Positions 33,989-44,072 are shown, counted from the stretch's first letter. The stretch: 64,000 nt of DNA from Bifidobacterium sp. WK041_4_12 (GCF_041080795.1 NZ_CP129674.1:558001-622000); one strand, 5' to 3'. Numbers and translations are program-made. The notes: generated by a model not told the origin, from the sequence alone.

Positions 33989-35683
33989 ATGGCAATTAAC
34001 CCACCAATTGATGCCACAACCACCCAAGCATGGAAGGACCTGCAGAAGCACTTCGAAGATCTGCAGCGCGAAGGCATCGATCTGCGTACGTGGTTCAATG
34101 AGGATTCACAACGTACCGCAAAGCTTAGTTTCGATGCCGGAGACCTGCACTTTGATCTTTCCAAGAATCTGATCAAGCCTGAAACCCTGCCGTTGCTGGC
34201 AAATCTTGCCAAAAGCGTGAACTTGGAAGAGCGTCTCAAGGCAATGTACAGCGGTGTTCATATCAATAACACCGAAGATCGTGCAGTGCTGCACACCGCG
34301 CTTCGCCGTCCGGTCGAAGACGAGGGCAAATACATCGTCGATGGTCAGGACACCGTCAAGGACGTTCGTGAAACACTTGACCGCATCTATGCATTCGCCG
34401 ACAAGGTTCGTTCGGGCGAGTGGAAGGGCGTCAGCGGCAAGAAGATCGAAACGGTTGTCAACATTGGCATTGGCGGTTCCGATCTTGGTCCCAACATGGC
34501 GTACCAGGCACTGAAGCCATATGCTGACGCTGGCATTTCAGCCCGATACATCTCCAACATCGACCCTAACGATCTCGCTGAAAAAACCAAGGGTCTCGAC
34601 CCTGAGACCACGCTCTTCATCATCGTCTCCAAGACGTTCTCAACGCTTGAGACCCTGACCAACGCACGTGAGGCAAAGGCGTGGCTGCTCGAAGAGCTGC
34701 AGGCACAGGGCGCCATCGATGGTTCCGAAGAACAGAGCAAGGATGCCATCGAGCGTCACTTCGTTGCAGTATCGACCGCGCTTGACAAGGTTGAAGCCTT
34801 TGGCATCGATCCTCGCAATGCCTTCGGGTTCTGGAACTGGGTTGGTGGACGCTATTCTGTGGACTCGGCAGTCGGAACATCCCTGGCCATCGTCTTTGGA
34901 CCGGCACGATTCGAAGAGTTCCTGCATGGCTTCCATGAAATCGACGAGTACTTCGCCAACACCCCGATTGAGCAGAATGTCGTCGCGCTGCTCGGCCTCA
35001 TCAACGTCTGGTATGTGAACTTCTTCGGCGCTCATTCACACGCCGTTCTGCCATATGACCAATATCTGAACCGATTCCCTGCATATTTGCAGCAGCTGAC
35101 GATGGAATCGAACGGCAAGTCCGTGCGCTGGGACGGCACTCCCGTCACCACGCAAACTGGAGAAATCTATTGGGGTGAGCCAGGAACGAACGGTCAGCAC
35201 GCCTTCTACCAGCTGATTCATCAGGGCACGCGCCTTATTCCTGCCGATTTCATCGCCTTCGCCAATACGCCAAACCCGGTCAAGGATGGCGACCAGGACG
35301 TTCACGAGCTCTTCCTCGCGAACTACTTCGCACAGACCAAGGCGCTCGCATTCGGCAAGACCGCTGATGAAGTTCGCGAAGAAGGAACGCCAGAGGCAAT
35401 CGTTCCAGCACGCGTATTCACCGGAAACCGTCCAACGACGTCAATCCTCGGCGATGCGCTGACACCATTCGCACTTGGCGAGCTGATTGCTCTCTATGAG
35501 CACATCACCTTCGTTGAGGGTACGGTGTGGGGTCTGGACTCCTATGATCAGTGGGGTGTCGAGCTTGGCAAGGTTCTCGCGAAGCAGATCACACCAGCCA
35601 TCTCAAGCGATGACCAGGCTCTCGCGAAGCAGGATCAGTCCACCCAGTCGCTGATCAACTTCTACCGCGCACACCGTCAGTAA
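33989..35683 (+). CDS. pgi: Glucose-6-phosphate isomerase
   Basis: It interconverts glucose- and fructose-6-phosphate; in bifidobacteria this feeds the fructose-6-phosphate phosphoketolase route. The 564-residue protein has GIGGSDLGPNMAYQAL, SKTFSTLET, the active-site GGRYSVDSAVG and QLTMESNGKSV. The last codons and stop lie inside a 13-nt tandem duplication. A strong promoter precedes it. Confidence 0.97.
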   Translation: MAINPPIDATTTQAWKDLQKHFEDLQREGIDLRTWFNEDSQRTAKLSFDAGDLHFDLSKNLIKPETLPLLANLAKSVNLEERLKAMYSGVHINNTEDRAVLHTALRRPVEDEGKYIVDGQDTVKDVRETLDRIYAFADKVRSGEWKGVSGKKIETVVNIGIGGSDLGPNMAYQALKPYADAGISARYISNIDPNDLAEKTKGLDPETTLFIIVSKTFSTLETLTNAREAKAWLLEELQAQGAIDGSEEQSKDAIERHFVAVSTALDKVEAFGIDPRNAFGFWNWVGGRYSVDSAVGTSLAIVFGPARFEEFLHGFHEIDEYFANTPIEQNVVALLGLINVWYVNFFGAHSHAVLPYDQYLNRFPAYLQQLTMESNGKSVRWDGTPVTTQTGEIYWGEPGTNGQHAFYQLIHQGTRLIPADFIAFANTPNPVKDGDQDVHELFLANYFAQTKALAFGKTADEVREEGTPEAIVPARVFTGNRPTTSILGDALTPFALGELIALYEHITFVEGTVWGLDSYDQWGVELGKVLAKQITPAISSDDQALAKQDQSTQSLINFYRAHRQ

Positions 35684-35699
35684 TTACCGTCAGTAATTA
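35674..35699. repeat. 13-nt tandem duplication at the pgi stop
   Basis: CCGTCAGTAATTA occurs twice back to back; the pgi stop TAA is inside the first copy. Confidence 0.85.
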
Positions 35700-35858
35700 T
35701 CAGTAGCAGTTGTGGTTTGGCCCATCCTTGCATCAAGTCGTGAGAATGGGCTAACATTCTTGTTTGTTATGCCGGAATTAGGGTTGCCGTATAGACTTCA
35801 ATTCCAATAGGTCCAGCCATACGAGGCGAATGCCTTGCAACGTGGCGGATTGGCAGGA

Positions 35859-35880
35859 TCCCACAGGCAAACTTGTGGGA
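35859..35880 (+). promoter_or_regulatory. Hairpin in the rplS leader
   Basis: TCCCACA and TGTGGGA are separated by 8 nt, 83 nt upstream of rplS. Autoregulatory leaders exist for L19 in some Gram-positives, but I see no match to a described structure. Confidence 0.35.
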
Positions 35881-35962
35881 AATGATTGGGTTTGACTTAC
35901 GCGGATCAACGCGTGCAAGCCCCTTATCATGCGCTGATATACGGCAGTGATGGAGGAACAGC

Positions 35963-36340
35963 ATGAATGCTATTCAGGACTTTGAAGCCAAGCAGCTCAA
36001 GCCAGAAGAGTCAATTCCGGATTTCCGTTCTGGAGATACCGTTGAAGTCAATGTGAACATCACAGAAGGCAACAACACGCGTATCCAGGCTTTCACCGGC
36101 GTGGTGATCGCTCGTTCGGGCACCGGACTGCGTGAGACTTTTGTGGTTCGCAAGGTGAGCTTCGGCGTTGGAATCGAACGCCGCTTCCCACTGCACTCCC
36201 CACAGATTGCTTCGGTGAAGCTGCTGCGTAGGGGTCGTGTCCGTCGTGCAAAGCTGTATTACCTGCGCAACCTTCGCGGTAAGGCAGCTCGTATCGTCGA
36301 GCGCAAGGATAACAAGCCAGCAGCTTCCGAAACGAAGTAG
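35963..36340 (+). CDS. rplS: 50S ribosomal protein L19
   Basis: The 125-residue large-subunit protein at the subunit interface has FRSGDTVEVNVNITEG, FTGVVIARSG, SFGVGIERRFPLHSP and RRAKLYYLRNLRGKAARI. The start follows GGAGGA. It is separated from trmD by 31 kb, unlike in many bacteria where rplS ends the rpsP operon. Confidence 0.97.
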   Translation: MNAIQDFEAKQLKPEESIPDFRSGDTVEVNVNITEGNNTRIQAFTGVVIARSGTGLRETFVVRKVSFGVGIERRFPLHSPQIASVKLLRRGRVRRAKLYYLRNLRGKAARIVERKDNKPAASETK

Positions 36341-36372
36341 TCTTGTGAGTTCCCTTGCAGCATAGGACATCA

Positions 36373-36409
36373 GATGACCCGAAGCCTTTTAGCTCCGGGT
36401 CATTTATTA
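36373..36409 (+). terminator. Terminator after rplS
   Basis: ATGACCCG and CGGGTCAT flank a 14-nt loop and are followed by TTATTAT. It lies 33 nt after the rplS stop. Confidence 0.8.
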
Positions 36410-36544
36410 TGGACTAGACTGCGATATAGTCGTGAGTTGCGTCAAGACTGCCGCGCTGGATTGCAGCGCGAAGTGTGAGTTCAAGAAGGCATTGAGTCAC
36501 CTCATAGGGCGCTGTGTCACCTCAAGAAAGCGAAGTAGCAAGCC

Positions 36545-37297
36545 GTGCACGATTCAGATGACGATGAATATGTGATCGCCGTTGCGGATAGAGGCGTTGA
36601 CCCGGACGCACAGTTGCGTCGTGGCCGCACAGCTCGCCATAAGGCACCGCCGCAGGGGTCTGACACCGAGTCATTGTTTAGCATGAAAACCATGCTCACG
36701 GTGCTTGTGCTCCCTCTGGTAATAGTCTTCGTTGTCCGAGTCTTCTTTCTTGGACTCTATTCCATTCCGTCAGCGTCCATGATGGATACCATTCAGATTG
36801 GCGATCGAGTCATCACCTCCAAGATTGCACCGAAGTATCCTGGCCTTGCTCGCGGCGATATCATAGTGTTCAAGGATCCCGCACACTGGCTGAGTGCTGA
36901 GAGCTCCTCCACTTCCTTTCAAAACAGCGAATATCTGATTAAACGCCTGATAGGTCTGCCCGGTGATACCGTGGCGTGCAAGGGTTCAGGCTGGCCAGTT
37001 ACGGTCAATGGCGTGGCGATAGACGAGAAGGATTACATTCGGCCGGGCGTTGATCCCAGTTCCATGGCGTTCAATGTCAAGGTGGCCGCCGGGCATGTCT
37101 TCGTGCTCGGTGACAACCGCTCAAATTCCGCCGATTCCCGATATCATACTCAGGATGGTGACCATGGCCTCGTACCTGAATCCGATGTCGTCGGTGTGGG
37201 TATTGCTGTCTATTGGCCCATATCGCGATGGTCGGTGTTGAGCAATTACGAGAAGGTATTTGCCTCGGTTCCCCAGGCGAGCTCGGCCACGGAGTGA
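36545..37297 (+). CDS. lepB: Signal peptidase I
   Basis: The 250-residue membrane protease removes signal peptides. A cytoplasmic 45-residue N terminus is followed by one membrane segment (about 50-70), then the catalytic Ser78 in IPSASMMDT, the Lys region LIKRLIGLPGDTV and GDNRSNSADSR. The start is GTG 36545. The gene is 7 nt upstream of the rnhB start, so the two probably form an operon. Confidence 0.94.
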   Translation: MHDSDDDEYVIAVADRGVDPDAQLRRGRTARHKAPPQGSDTESLFSMKTMLTVLVLPLVIVFVVRVFFLGLYSIPSASMMDTIQIGDRVITSKIAPKYPGLARGDIIVFKDPAHWLSAESSSTSFQNSEYLIKRLIGLPGDTVACKGSGWPVTVNGVAIDEKDYIRPGVDPSSMAFNVKVAAGHVFVLGDNRSNSADSRYHTQDGDHGLVPESDVVGVGIAVYWPISRWSVLSNYEKVFASVPQASSATE

Positions 37298-37304
37298 AGA
37301 TGCT

Positions 37305-38177
37305 ATGTCGTTGAACGCTTCCACCGTTTCCACTGTTTCCAACGTTTCCGCCACGTCCGCCACCTCGACAGCGCGGACAACGATTCATGCCGCTCCGACC
37401 TTGACGATGGAGCAGTCACTCGTTGCAGATGGATTTGACCTGGTCATTGGTCTTGACGAGGTGGGACGCGGCTCACTTGCAGGACCTGTTATGGTAGGCG
37501 CTGCCGCTGTGAGAGCCGATTCGATGCATGCTCGTCACGTTCCTAACGGCTTGGCGGATTCCAAGATGCTTACTCCACACCGCAGGGAATCGCTGATAGA
37601 TCCTTTGCAGAGGTGGTCTGATGCATGGTCGGTAGGGTCAGCAAGCAATGCCGAGATAGACCAGTCGGGCATCTCGCACGCTCTCGGATTGGCTGCTCTC
37701 CGTGCGATTTCAGCCGTCGAAGACTCCTGCGACTTGCTGGCATCGCAGTATGGGCTGCAAGGGCAGCATGTGACTCAGACCGTTCAGGAGCAGCGGACAA
37801 GGCATGCGGCGCAAGCAGCTGTGGTTGGGGAGCAAGCGCCAACCATGCCTCGCCCAATCACCGTGGCAGCGATTCTCGACGGGCCCTTCGACTACATCAC
37901 GAAGGCCTTGAACACTTTCGATGCTCCAGAAATCACCATCATTCCAACCGTATTCACCAAGATACGGGCCGATGCGTCGTGTGCAACAGTCGCGGCCGCG
38001 TCAGTGCTTGCCAAAGTCAGACGGGATGCCCTGATGACACAGCTATCGCAGACACATCCCGAGTATCAGCCATTTCATTGGGAACACAACAAGGGCTATG
38101 GTTCCGCTGCTCATCGGGCGGCGATACGGCAGTACGGACCATCCGATCTGCACAGAATCTCGTGGCATTTGAGCTAG
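37305..38177 (+). CDS. rnhB: Ribonuclease HII
   Basis: It cleaves RNA in RNA-DNA hybrids, including single ribonucleotides. The 290-residue protein from ATG 37305 has the catalytic LDEVGRGSLAGP, the second acidic strand AAILDGPFDYI and HWEHNKGYGSAAH. Two additions are unusual: an N-terminal stretch of Ser/Thr/Val encoded by a TTTCC-type tandem repeat (37314-37375), and about 40 residues inserted before the ITVAAILDG strand. Confidence 0.92.
   Translation: MSLNASTVSTVSNVSATSATSTARTTIHAAPTLTMEQSLVADGFDLVIGLDEVGRGSLAGPVMVGAAAVRADSMHARHVPNGLADSKMLTPHRRESLIDPLQRWSDAWSVGSASNAEIDQSGISHALGLAALRAISAVEDSCDLLASQYGLQGQHVTQTVQEQRTRHAAQAAVVGEQAPTMPRPITVAAILDGPFDYITKALNTFDAPEITIIPTVFTKIRADASCATVAAASVLAKVRRDALMTQLSQTHPEYQPFHWEHNKGYGSAAHRAAIRQYGPSDLHRISWHLS
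37314..37375. repeat. Degenerate tandem repeat inside rnhB
   Basis: Units near 9 nt (TCCACCGTT, TCCACTGTT, TCCAACGTT and decayed copies) encode the Ser/Thr/Val-rich N terminus of RNase HII. Confidence 0.75.
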
Positions 38178-38323
38178 TCGTCTTCTCGAACGTAGTGTGC
38201 ACCTATGATGATTACGGTACTGAATGCATTGAATCGTCCAGAATTCTTGCAGTGTGTTGGTACATGCAATTGCAGCGCATCGAGTATGCTCAAGGGAATC
38301 GAGCCTGATAGGAGAATGCGCAT

Positions 38324-39442
38324 ATGAGCAGTGCAAATGGCACACGCCATGGCAGCAAGCGCCCTTCGATATTTGAGGTAGCGCGGTGTGCGGGTGTCTC
38401 CCATCAGACCGTGTCGCGTGTAATCAATCATTCTCAGGATGTCTCTGACTCGACTCGCGCCAAGGTTCAGAAGACCATCGATAGATTGGGTTATCGACCC
38501 AGCAATTCCGCACGAGCCTTGGCTTCCAGCAGGTCGCGCACCATAGGCTTCATTGCAGGTGGCGTCCAGTTCTATGGACCTGTATCCTCAATGAGCGCCA
38601 TCGAAAGCGTTGCCAGATCCCATAGTCTTTTCATGTCGGTTGGCATGATTGATGAGTCCAAGGCATCGAAGAAGGACGTAGAGGAACTGTGCGAAATGTT
38701 CCTCGAACAAAATGTTGATGCCTTCATATTTCTCGCCCCCACCGATCTGATGTTTGCGGCCGCATGCCAGGCGAGAATCACTCAGCCGAAGGTCATCATC
38801 ACGTCAACCCATGGTGCCATGAGCATTGAGGAGGGCCTCGCTCATAGCCATGGCACGCAGGATGTCTCATTCCTGGGCATAGACCAGTGGTCTGCAATGC
38901 GAGACGTTGCCGCCCTGGTCAGAAGTCTGGATCACAGGACGGCGCTGTATCTCGCCGGACCACGTCAATGGCGCGACGCGCATACGAGGCTGCAGGCATG
39001 GCAGACCTTCTGCACGCAGCTGAACATTCATACCGATGTGATTCGGGCTTCAAGCTGGTCTGCTGGCGAAGCCTATGCCCTCATGAACCATTTCTTGGAT
39101 GAAGTCGGCAGTGGGGGCAGCGCATTGCCCACCGTGGTCGTCACCTCCAATGACAATCAGGCGATAGGATGCTCACGCGCGATGCACGAACATGGCATTC
39201 GCGTTCCGCAGGATATGAGCCTGGTAGGTTTCGATGACATGCCGGGAATGGACAATCTCTCTGTGCCTCTGACGACCGTTCACCCTCATTTCGATCAACT
39301 CGGCACCTTGGCGATGCGCGAAGTGCTTGCACTGCTCAACGAGGGACCTCACCCGCTGTTTCGAGAAAGTCTGCATGGCGCAGGCCTTGTCCCAGCGACG
39401 CTTATGAAAAGGCGGTCCTTGGCTCAAGCCAGAAGCAAGTGA
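38324..39442 (+). CDS. LacI family transcriptional regulator
   Basis: The 372-residue protein has an N-terminal helix-turn-helix and hinge (IFEVARCAGVSHQTVSRVIN, then YRPSNSARALAS). The periplasmic-binding-like effector domain has TIGFIAGG, VVVTSNDNQAIG and MSLVGFDDMPGM. LacI proteins here usually sense sugars; the effector is unknown. No sugar-use genes adjoin within 3 kb, so it may act on a distant locus. Confidence 0.88.
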   Translation: MSSANGTRHGSKRPSIFEVARCAGVSHQTVSRVINHSQDVSDSTRAKVQKTIDRLGYRPSNSARALASSRSRTIGFIAGGVQFYGPVSSMSAIESVARSHSLFMSVGMIDESKASKKDVEELCEMFLEQNVDAFIFLAPTDLMFAAACQARITQPKVIITSTHGAMSIEEGLAHSHGTQDVSFLGIDQWSAMRDVAALVRSLDHRTALYLAGPRQWRDAHTRLQAWQTFCTQLNIHTDVIRASSWSAGEAYALMNHFLDEVGSGGSALPTVVVTSNDNQAIGCSRAMHEHGIRVPQDMSLVGFDDMPGMDNLSVPLTTVHPHFDQLGTLAMREVLALLNEGPHPLFRESLHGAGLVPATLMKRRSLAQARSK

Positions 39443-39586
39443 GCCTGGCAGCTCGCCATCCATACGTATGCCGTCCCTGTTTTCAACAAGAGAATCACTT
39501 CGTTGAAAGCGATTCGGACACGTTGACCCCCGAGAAACTCAGCATGCATAGAAATCCAGCACGTAAGGCTGATCATTTTGTTGAGA

Positions 39587-39696
39587 ATGCGAGTTTTGCG
39601 GCAATGTGGGAGTATACCTGCCTAAAAACCTTGAAAAGGTGACCTCAACAAGCAGAAAATCGAGCTTGATACTTCAGAATTGTCGCAAAACTCGAA
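39587..39696. repeat. 3'-palindromic element copy R5
   Basis: Arms of about 30 nt (left GAATGCGAGTTTTGCGGCAA) pair with several mismatches. The spacer resembles that of R6 across its whole length. Unusually it is 144 nt after the lacI-type gene stop. The rest of the 434-nt gap (39443-39876) shows no gene; GAATC and GATTC at 39490-39511 form only a weak dyad. Confidence 0.82.
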
Positions 39697-39876
39697 ACCT
39701 TGATCCTTTTTCGAGCGCTGGAGGGCATTGGCAAGCATTCGCACGCTGATGGCAGCACATTCGACCACATGGGAGCATCATGCCACACTTCATGCCGTGG
39801 GGTAATTAGAGTCGAAACTGCTTGTCGAGCAAACCGATATTTCCTGGATGCCAAGCTTTGAGCAGAAGGGACCACT

Positions 39877-40818
39877 GTGAACAGAGATCACAGCTCACCG
39901 CAGGCCAGCACGCCGCAAGGCATGACACCAGCCAGCGCGCTCGCCGGGGGAGATGCAATCCCCCACACGGATGTGGACATGCTGCGAATCCATGATGTCA
40001 TAACGTCACGTGGCGGTCCGACACGAATTTCGAAATCGAGGACCCTGCACCGAAGTTGTCAATGGCAATGGCAATGGCGCTTGCGGCGCTTATGGCGGTT
40101 TCGTAACGCCAGACCACTGGGACGGCTCTGTGCCTTGATTGGGGTTGCGGTGGTGGCGGGCATCGTCGCTGGCTTGATGCTGCCGAAATTCAGCGACGAT
40201 ATCAATGACCTCAGTGGTGGCTATCACGTCACGGGATCCGCAGCAATTGCCCTGCAGCTGTTGGAGATGAGCGAGAGCAAAGCAGCCAAAACCGTCAAAG
40301 CTCAGTATGATCGCGCCTCATTCGGATTTCGTCAGACCGATTTCGACGGCAATGGATGCGATGCACGAGACGATGTGCTTGCCAGAGACCTCACCTCGCT
40401 GAAGTTCGCCCATGCCGGCAGTTGCATCGTTCAATCAGGGATTCTCAATGATCCGTATACGGCCCAGACCATCGATTTCGTAAGAGGTCCGAAGACGAGC
40501 GCAGCGGTGCAGATCGACCATGTAGTAGCCCTCGAGAATGCGTGGATTTCGGGGGCATATGCATGGACGAAAGCCGAACGATATCGATTCGGCAACGATC
40601 CTTACAATCTTCTTGCCGTCGATGGCAGCTCCAACCAAGAGAAAGGCAGCAGTTCCGCGGCATACTGGCTGCCGAGCAGCAAGACATATCAATGCAGCTA
40701 TGTATCCAGACAAATCGGGGTAAAAACCAAGTATCGCTTGACGATTGCGCAATCGGAGAAGCAGGCAATGCTTGTCGTGCTCCACAGTTGTCCGCATCAG
40801 GAGCTGCCGAAAGAGTAG
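39877..40818 (+). CDS. Membrane-anchored HNH endonuclease-like protein (DUF1524)
   Basis: The 313-residue protein starts at GTG 39877. One membrane segment (about 86-106, IGVAVVAGIVAGLML) follows a basic region, so the C-terminal nuclease-like domain is probably outside. The HNH-type core is VQIDHVVALENAWISGA, with the Asn-Leu pair of NDPYNLLAVDG and later NQEKG. This family is common as secreted actinobacterial nucleases; a target is not known. It ends 9 nt from the convergent MFS gene. Confidence 0.8.
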   Translation: MNRDHSSPQASTPQGMTPASALAGGDAIPHTDVDMLRIHDVITSRGGPTRISKSRTLHRSCQWQWQWRLRRLWRFRNARPLGRLCALIGVAVVAGIVAGLMLPKFSDDINDLSGGYHVTGSAAIALQLLEMSESKAAKTVKAQYDRASFGFRQTDFDGNGCDARDDVLARDLTSLKFAHAGSCIVQSGILNDPYTAQTIDFVRGPKTSAAVQIDHVVALENAWISGAYAWTKAERYRFGNDPYNLLAVDGSSNQEKGSSSAAYWLPSSKTYQCSYVSRQIGVKTKYRLTIAQSEKQAMLVVLHSCPHQELPKE

Positions 40819-40827
40819 CTCGTCGGC

Positions 40828-42462
40828 TCAAGGGTTTACCACGTCATCCTTAGGCGTATGAGACACATACGGAACATGAGAAATCACATGACGTTCCGAA
40901 AAATCCTCGATGCTGCGCAGAATCGGAGCTGAATGAAGATCGGGCAGATGCACGATGCGCATCTTGCGCAATGCCACGCGAGCCATGGCGCGTCCGCTGC
41001 CAGCCCCATCTCCCTTCACCCCGAGGAAAATCAGCATGCACATCGCCACGCATATCAGCGACGATACGCGCAGAATCCACTCAATGCCGAAGATGCTTGC
41101 CGGAACTGCCGTAGCCGTCCCGCCGCCCATCGCTGACTGACGTGCAGCCACAAAACTCTCCATAAGGATGACCAGCACCGGTGCTCCCATGGCTCCTGCG
41201 AGCTGCCGAACGGTGTTCGTCACTGCCGAACCTGCAGAAACCTCCTCAGGTTCAAGACAGTTGAGTGCCCATGTCGTTATCGGCATCAGCACGAATCCCA
41301 TGCCGACCTGCCGGACGAATTGGCAGATGGAAACCCACCAAATCCAGGTATCAAGCCCCACGAGACTCATGCCAATCGTGCCGAGCGTCAGTACCAGACT
41401 GCCGCTGATAGCGACAGGCCGAGCGCCGAAACGGTCAAGGAAGCGACCTCCGAGGAACTGTGCGATGGCCATGCCCAGAGCACCAGGAAGCATGATCAGA
41501 CCACTCATGGTTGCCGAATACCCGCGGTCGGTCTGAATGTACAGCGGCATGATCACCATGATCGAGCTGAATGCAAAGAACGAAAGGGAAGCGGTGATGG
41601 TCCCGACGGTGAAGCCACGATTGCGGAACACTGCCAGATTGAGCAATGGCACCGTCAGATGTATTTGACGCAACACGAACCATGCAATGCCTACGATTCC
41701 TACGATCATGGGAAGCCACGTCAAGGGACTCTGCATCGAATATGCCTGAATGTTCGTGAAGCCGAACAGCAATCCGCCAAAGCCAACCACCGAAAGGCTC
41801 GCCGAAAAGAAATCAGCGTGCGCCCTCTCATCGCGGGAACCGAAATTACGCAGCCAGACCATCGAGACGATCAGACATAGCGCGCCAAGAATCGTAAGTG
41901 AAAAGAATATCGACCGCCATCCGTGACTGTCGGTCTGCAATCCTCCCAATGTCGGCCCCAATGCGGGGGCGACGCTCATGGCAATACCAACGGTTCCCAT
42001 CGCCACGCCGCGCTTGGCCAGCGGATATATGGAAAAGACGGTTATCTGGAGAACCGGCCACATCACGCCTGTTCCCACGGCTTCAAGCGTTCGACCTGCC
42101 AGAACGAGAATGAAGGAGGGCGAAAGCCAGCTCAGCAACGAACCAGCGGTGAAGATGGCCATTGATGCAATCACGATCTCTCGAGTCGTGAAGCGTTTGG
42201 TGAGGAAAGCTGTCAAAGGAATCATGACGCCCATGACGAGCTGGAAGATGGAAGTCATCCATTGGCCGGTGGTGACTGAAATATGGAATTCACGTACCAT
42301 GGTCGGCAGTGCGCTGGTCAGCTGCAGCTGAGTGAAGTTGCCCACGAAGGTGATGAAGGTCAGAATCGAAATCGAAATAAGTGCTGGACGAGTCAGTTTT
42401 CCGTGTGCAAATGCCTTGCTCCCTGTAACCGTTTCAATTGGACCATGCCACCGTGCGCGCAT
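40828..42462 (-). CDS. MFS drug exporter, DHA2 (EmrB/QacA) type
   Basis: The 544-residue permease has about 14 membrane segments. Motif A-like and motif C (GPTLGGLQTDSHGWRSIFF) characteristic of proton-driven exporters are visible, with an N-terminal GNFTQLQLTSALPTMVREF. A soluble C-terminal tail of about 55 residues follows the last segment. The substrate is unknown, likely a lipophilic compound. It is divergent from senX3. Confidence 0.85.
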   Translation of the reverse strand: MRARWHGPIETVTGSKAFAHGKLTRPALISISILTFITFVGNFTQLQLTSALPTMVREFHISVTTGQWMTSIFQLVMGVMIPLTAFLTKRFTTREIVIASMAIFTAGSLLSWLSPSFILVLAGRTLEAVGTGVMWPVLQITVFSIYPLAKRGVAMGTVGIAMSVAPALGPTLGGLQTDSHGWRSIFFSLTILGALCLIVSMVWLRNFGSRDERAHADFFSASLSVVGFGGLLFGFTNIQAYSMQSPLTWLPMIVGIVGIAWFVLRQIHLTVPLLNLAVFRNRGFTVGTITASLSFFAFSSIMVIMPLYIQTDRGYSATMSGLIMLPGALGMAIAQFLGGRFLDRFGARPVAISGSLVLTLGTIGMSLVGLDTWIWWVSICQFVRQVGMGFVLMPITTWALNCLEPEEVSAGSAVTNTVRQLAGAMGAPVLVILMESFVAARQSAMGGGTATAVPASIFGIEWILRVSSLICVAMCMLIFLGVKGDGAGSGRAMARVALRKMRIVHLPDLHSAPILRSIEDFSERHVISHVPYVSHTPKDDVVNP

Positions 42463-42688
42463 TAACTCACTTCTCTCGAGTTCCTAGAACATTCAACAAT
42501 TATTTCGCAAGAGAATTGCACCGCAAAAAACTCCCGCAAAAATGTTAAGTTTACCTGCACGGGCAGATATACGATGTGGCCTGCCTGTCCATGATTGTGG
42601 CGTTCCGGCAATATCATGGAAGCGGAATCGTCAATGAATCGTCAAAGAACAGTCAAGGAATCATCGAGACTTCAGGGGAGCAAACACA

Positions 42689-44032
42689 ATGCACATCGGC
42701 ATGCTGGGATGGCAGATCAGTCTTGCAGCAGCAGTGGCTGTCGTGGCACTGTGCTGCGTAGCCTGGTGGTTCTATAGGCTTGGCGCTTCGCGCACAGCGA
42801 AGAAGAATGCCATCGATGACGCACGTCGCGATTCGATTTTCGGAAGAACCGTCGTCACCGCTCAGGCTGAACGTGGGCTTATTCAGATCATGTACGGCGG
42901 CGTCATCGTGCTCAGTCCCGAGCGAACAGTGGAATATGCAAGTCCTGCCATCGAGGAATTGAAGCTTGTCGATGGAGGCCGTCTCGTCTCCGAAGAACTG
43001 ATAGACATGCTCAACCAGACCGCCGCTGACGGCATATTGCGAGAGCGTGAAATCGAATGCGACCGCGAAGGTTATGCCGGTCCCGCTGGAAAGTCGGGAA
43101 GCCCTGCACCGATGCAGCCGCAGAGCATCTCCGGGCTGGGAGTGCAGCCGGGAACTGTTCTGCCATCCAAGAAGGTCAATCTGCGGGTTCGTGTGGGCAG
43201 GGTCGCCGGTGAAATCTATGCGATCCTGATTCAGGACACCAGTGAGCAGCGAAGTTTCGAGCGCATGCGCCGCGATTTCGTCACCAATGTCTCTCACGAA
43301 CTGAAAACGCCGGCCGGGGCGATCGCCCTGCTCGCAGAAACGGTTTCGGACGCTTCGGATGACCCCGATGCGGTTCGCTACTTCTCAGGAAGAATTTCGA
43401 AGGAATCCGAGCGTCTCACGGGGTTGGTCAGCAGGCTGATCGAATTGCAGAAGGCTGAGGAAACGCTGGATGTCTCTGAAAACAAGCAGACGAATGTTCT
43501 GGAAACGGTAGCCGACGCCATACGGGAGAATCTCGTACAGGCTGAATCAAAGCATATTGAGATCATGCTCTCAATGAACGGACAGCGCATTGCCTTCGAT
43601 GGCGAAAAACCAACAAACGATAACCCAAACCCCTTGCTCATTGTGAACAATACCGATGCATTGAAAACGGCCGTGAAGAATCTGGTGGAGAACGCCGTCA
43701 GATATTCCCCGGTGAAAACGCATGTGGCCGTGGGAATCGTTGCCGATGATCAGAATATTCGTATCAAGGTTGTCGATCAGGGAATTGGGATACCGGAACG
43801 TTCCCTCAGCCGAGTCTTTGAGCGCTTCTATCGCGTTGACCCGGCGCGCTCGCGGGAAACCGGTGGAACGGGTCTAGGTTTAAGCATCACCAAGCATTGC
43901 GTGCAGGAGTGCGGGGGAACCATTGCAGTATGGTCTCGTGAAGGGGAGGGTTCCACCTTCACGATAACGTTGCCTCGGCATTCGAAAGTCAACGATGTGC
44001 ACGAGACTGATGGTGGCGCTGCCGCAATATAA
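42689..44032 (+). CDS. Sensor histidine kinase, SenX3-like
   Basis: The 447-residue kinase has one N-terminal membrane segment (about residues 10-30), a PAS-like domain, a HisKA box (FVTNVSHELKTPAGAIAL, with His the phosphorylation site) and an ATP domain with NLVENAVRYSP, DQGIGIP and GGTGLGLSI. The single membrane segment and neighbouring regulator and pst genes match SenX3, which senses phosphate status through the Pst system. The regulator start lies 41 nt past its stop. Confidence 0.9.
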   Translation: MHIGMLGWQISLAAAVAVVALCCVAWWFYRLGASRTAKKNAIDDARRDSIFGRTVVTAQAERGLIQIMYGGVIVLSPERTVEYASPAIEELKLVDGGRLVSEELIDMLNQTAADGILREREIECDREGYAGPAGKSGSPAPMQPQSISGLGVQPGTVLPSKKVNLRVRVGRVAGEIYAILIQDTSEQRSFERMRRDFVTNVSHELKTPAGAIALLAETVSDASDDPDAVRYFSGRISKESERLTGLVSRLIELQKAEETLDVSENKQTNVLETVADAIRENLVQAESKHIEIMLSMNGQRIAFDGEKPTNDNPNPLLIVNNTDALKTAVKNLVENAVRYSPVKTHVAVGIVADDQNIRIKVVDQGIGIPERSLSRVFERFYRVDPARSRETGGTGLGLSITKHCVQECGGTIAVWSREGEGSTFTITLPRHSKVNDVHETDGGAAAI

Positions 44033-44072
44033 AGGACATCAATACTATGGTGACACTCAGGGAAGGCATTGC

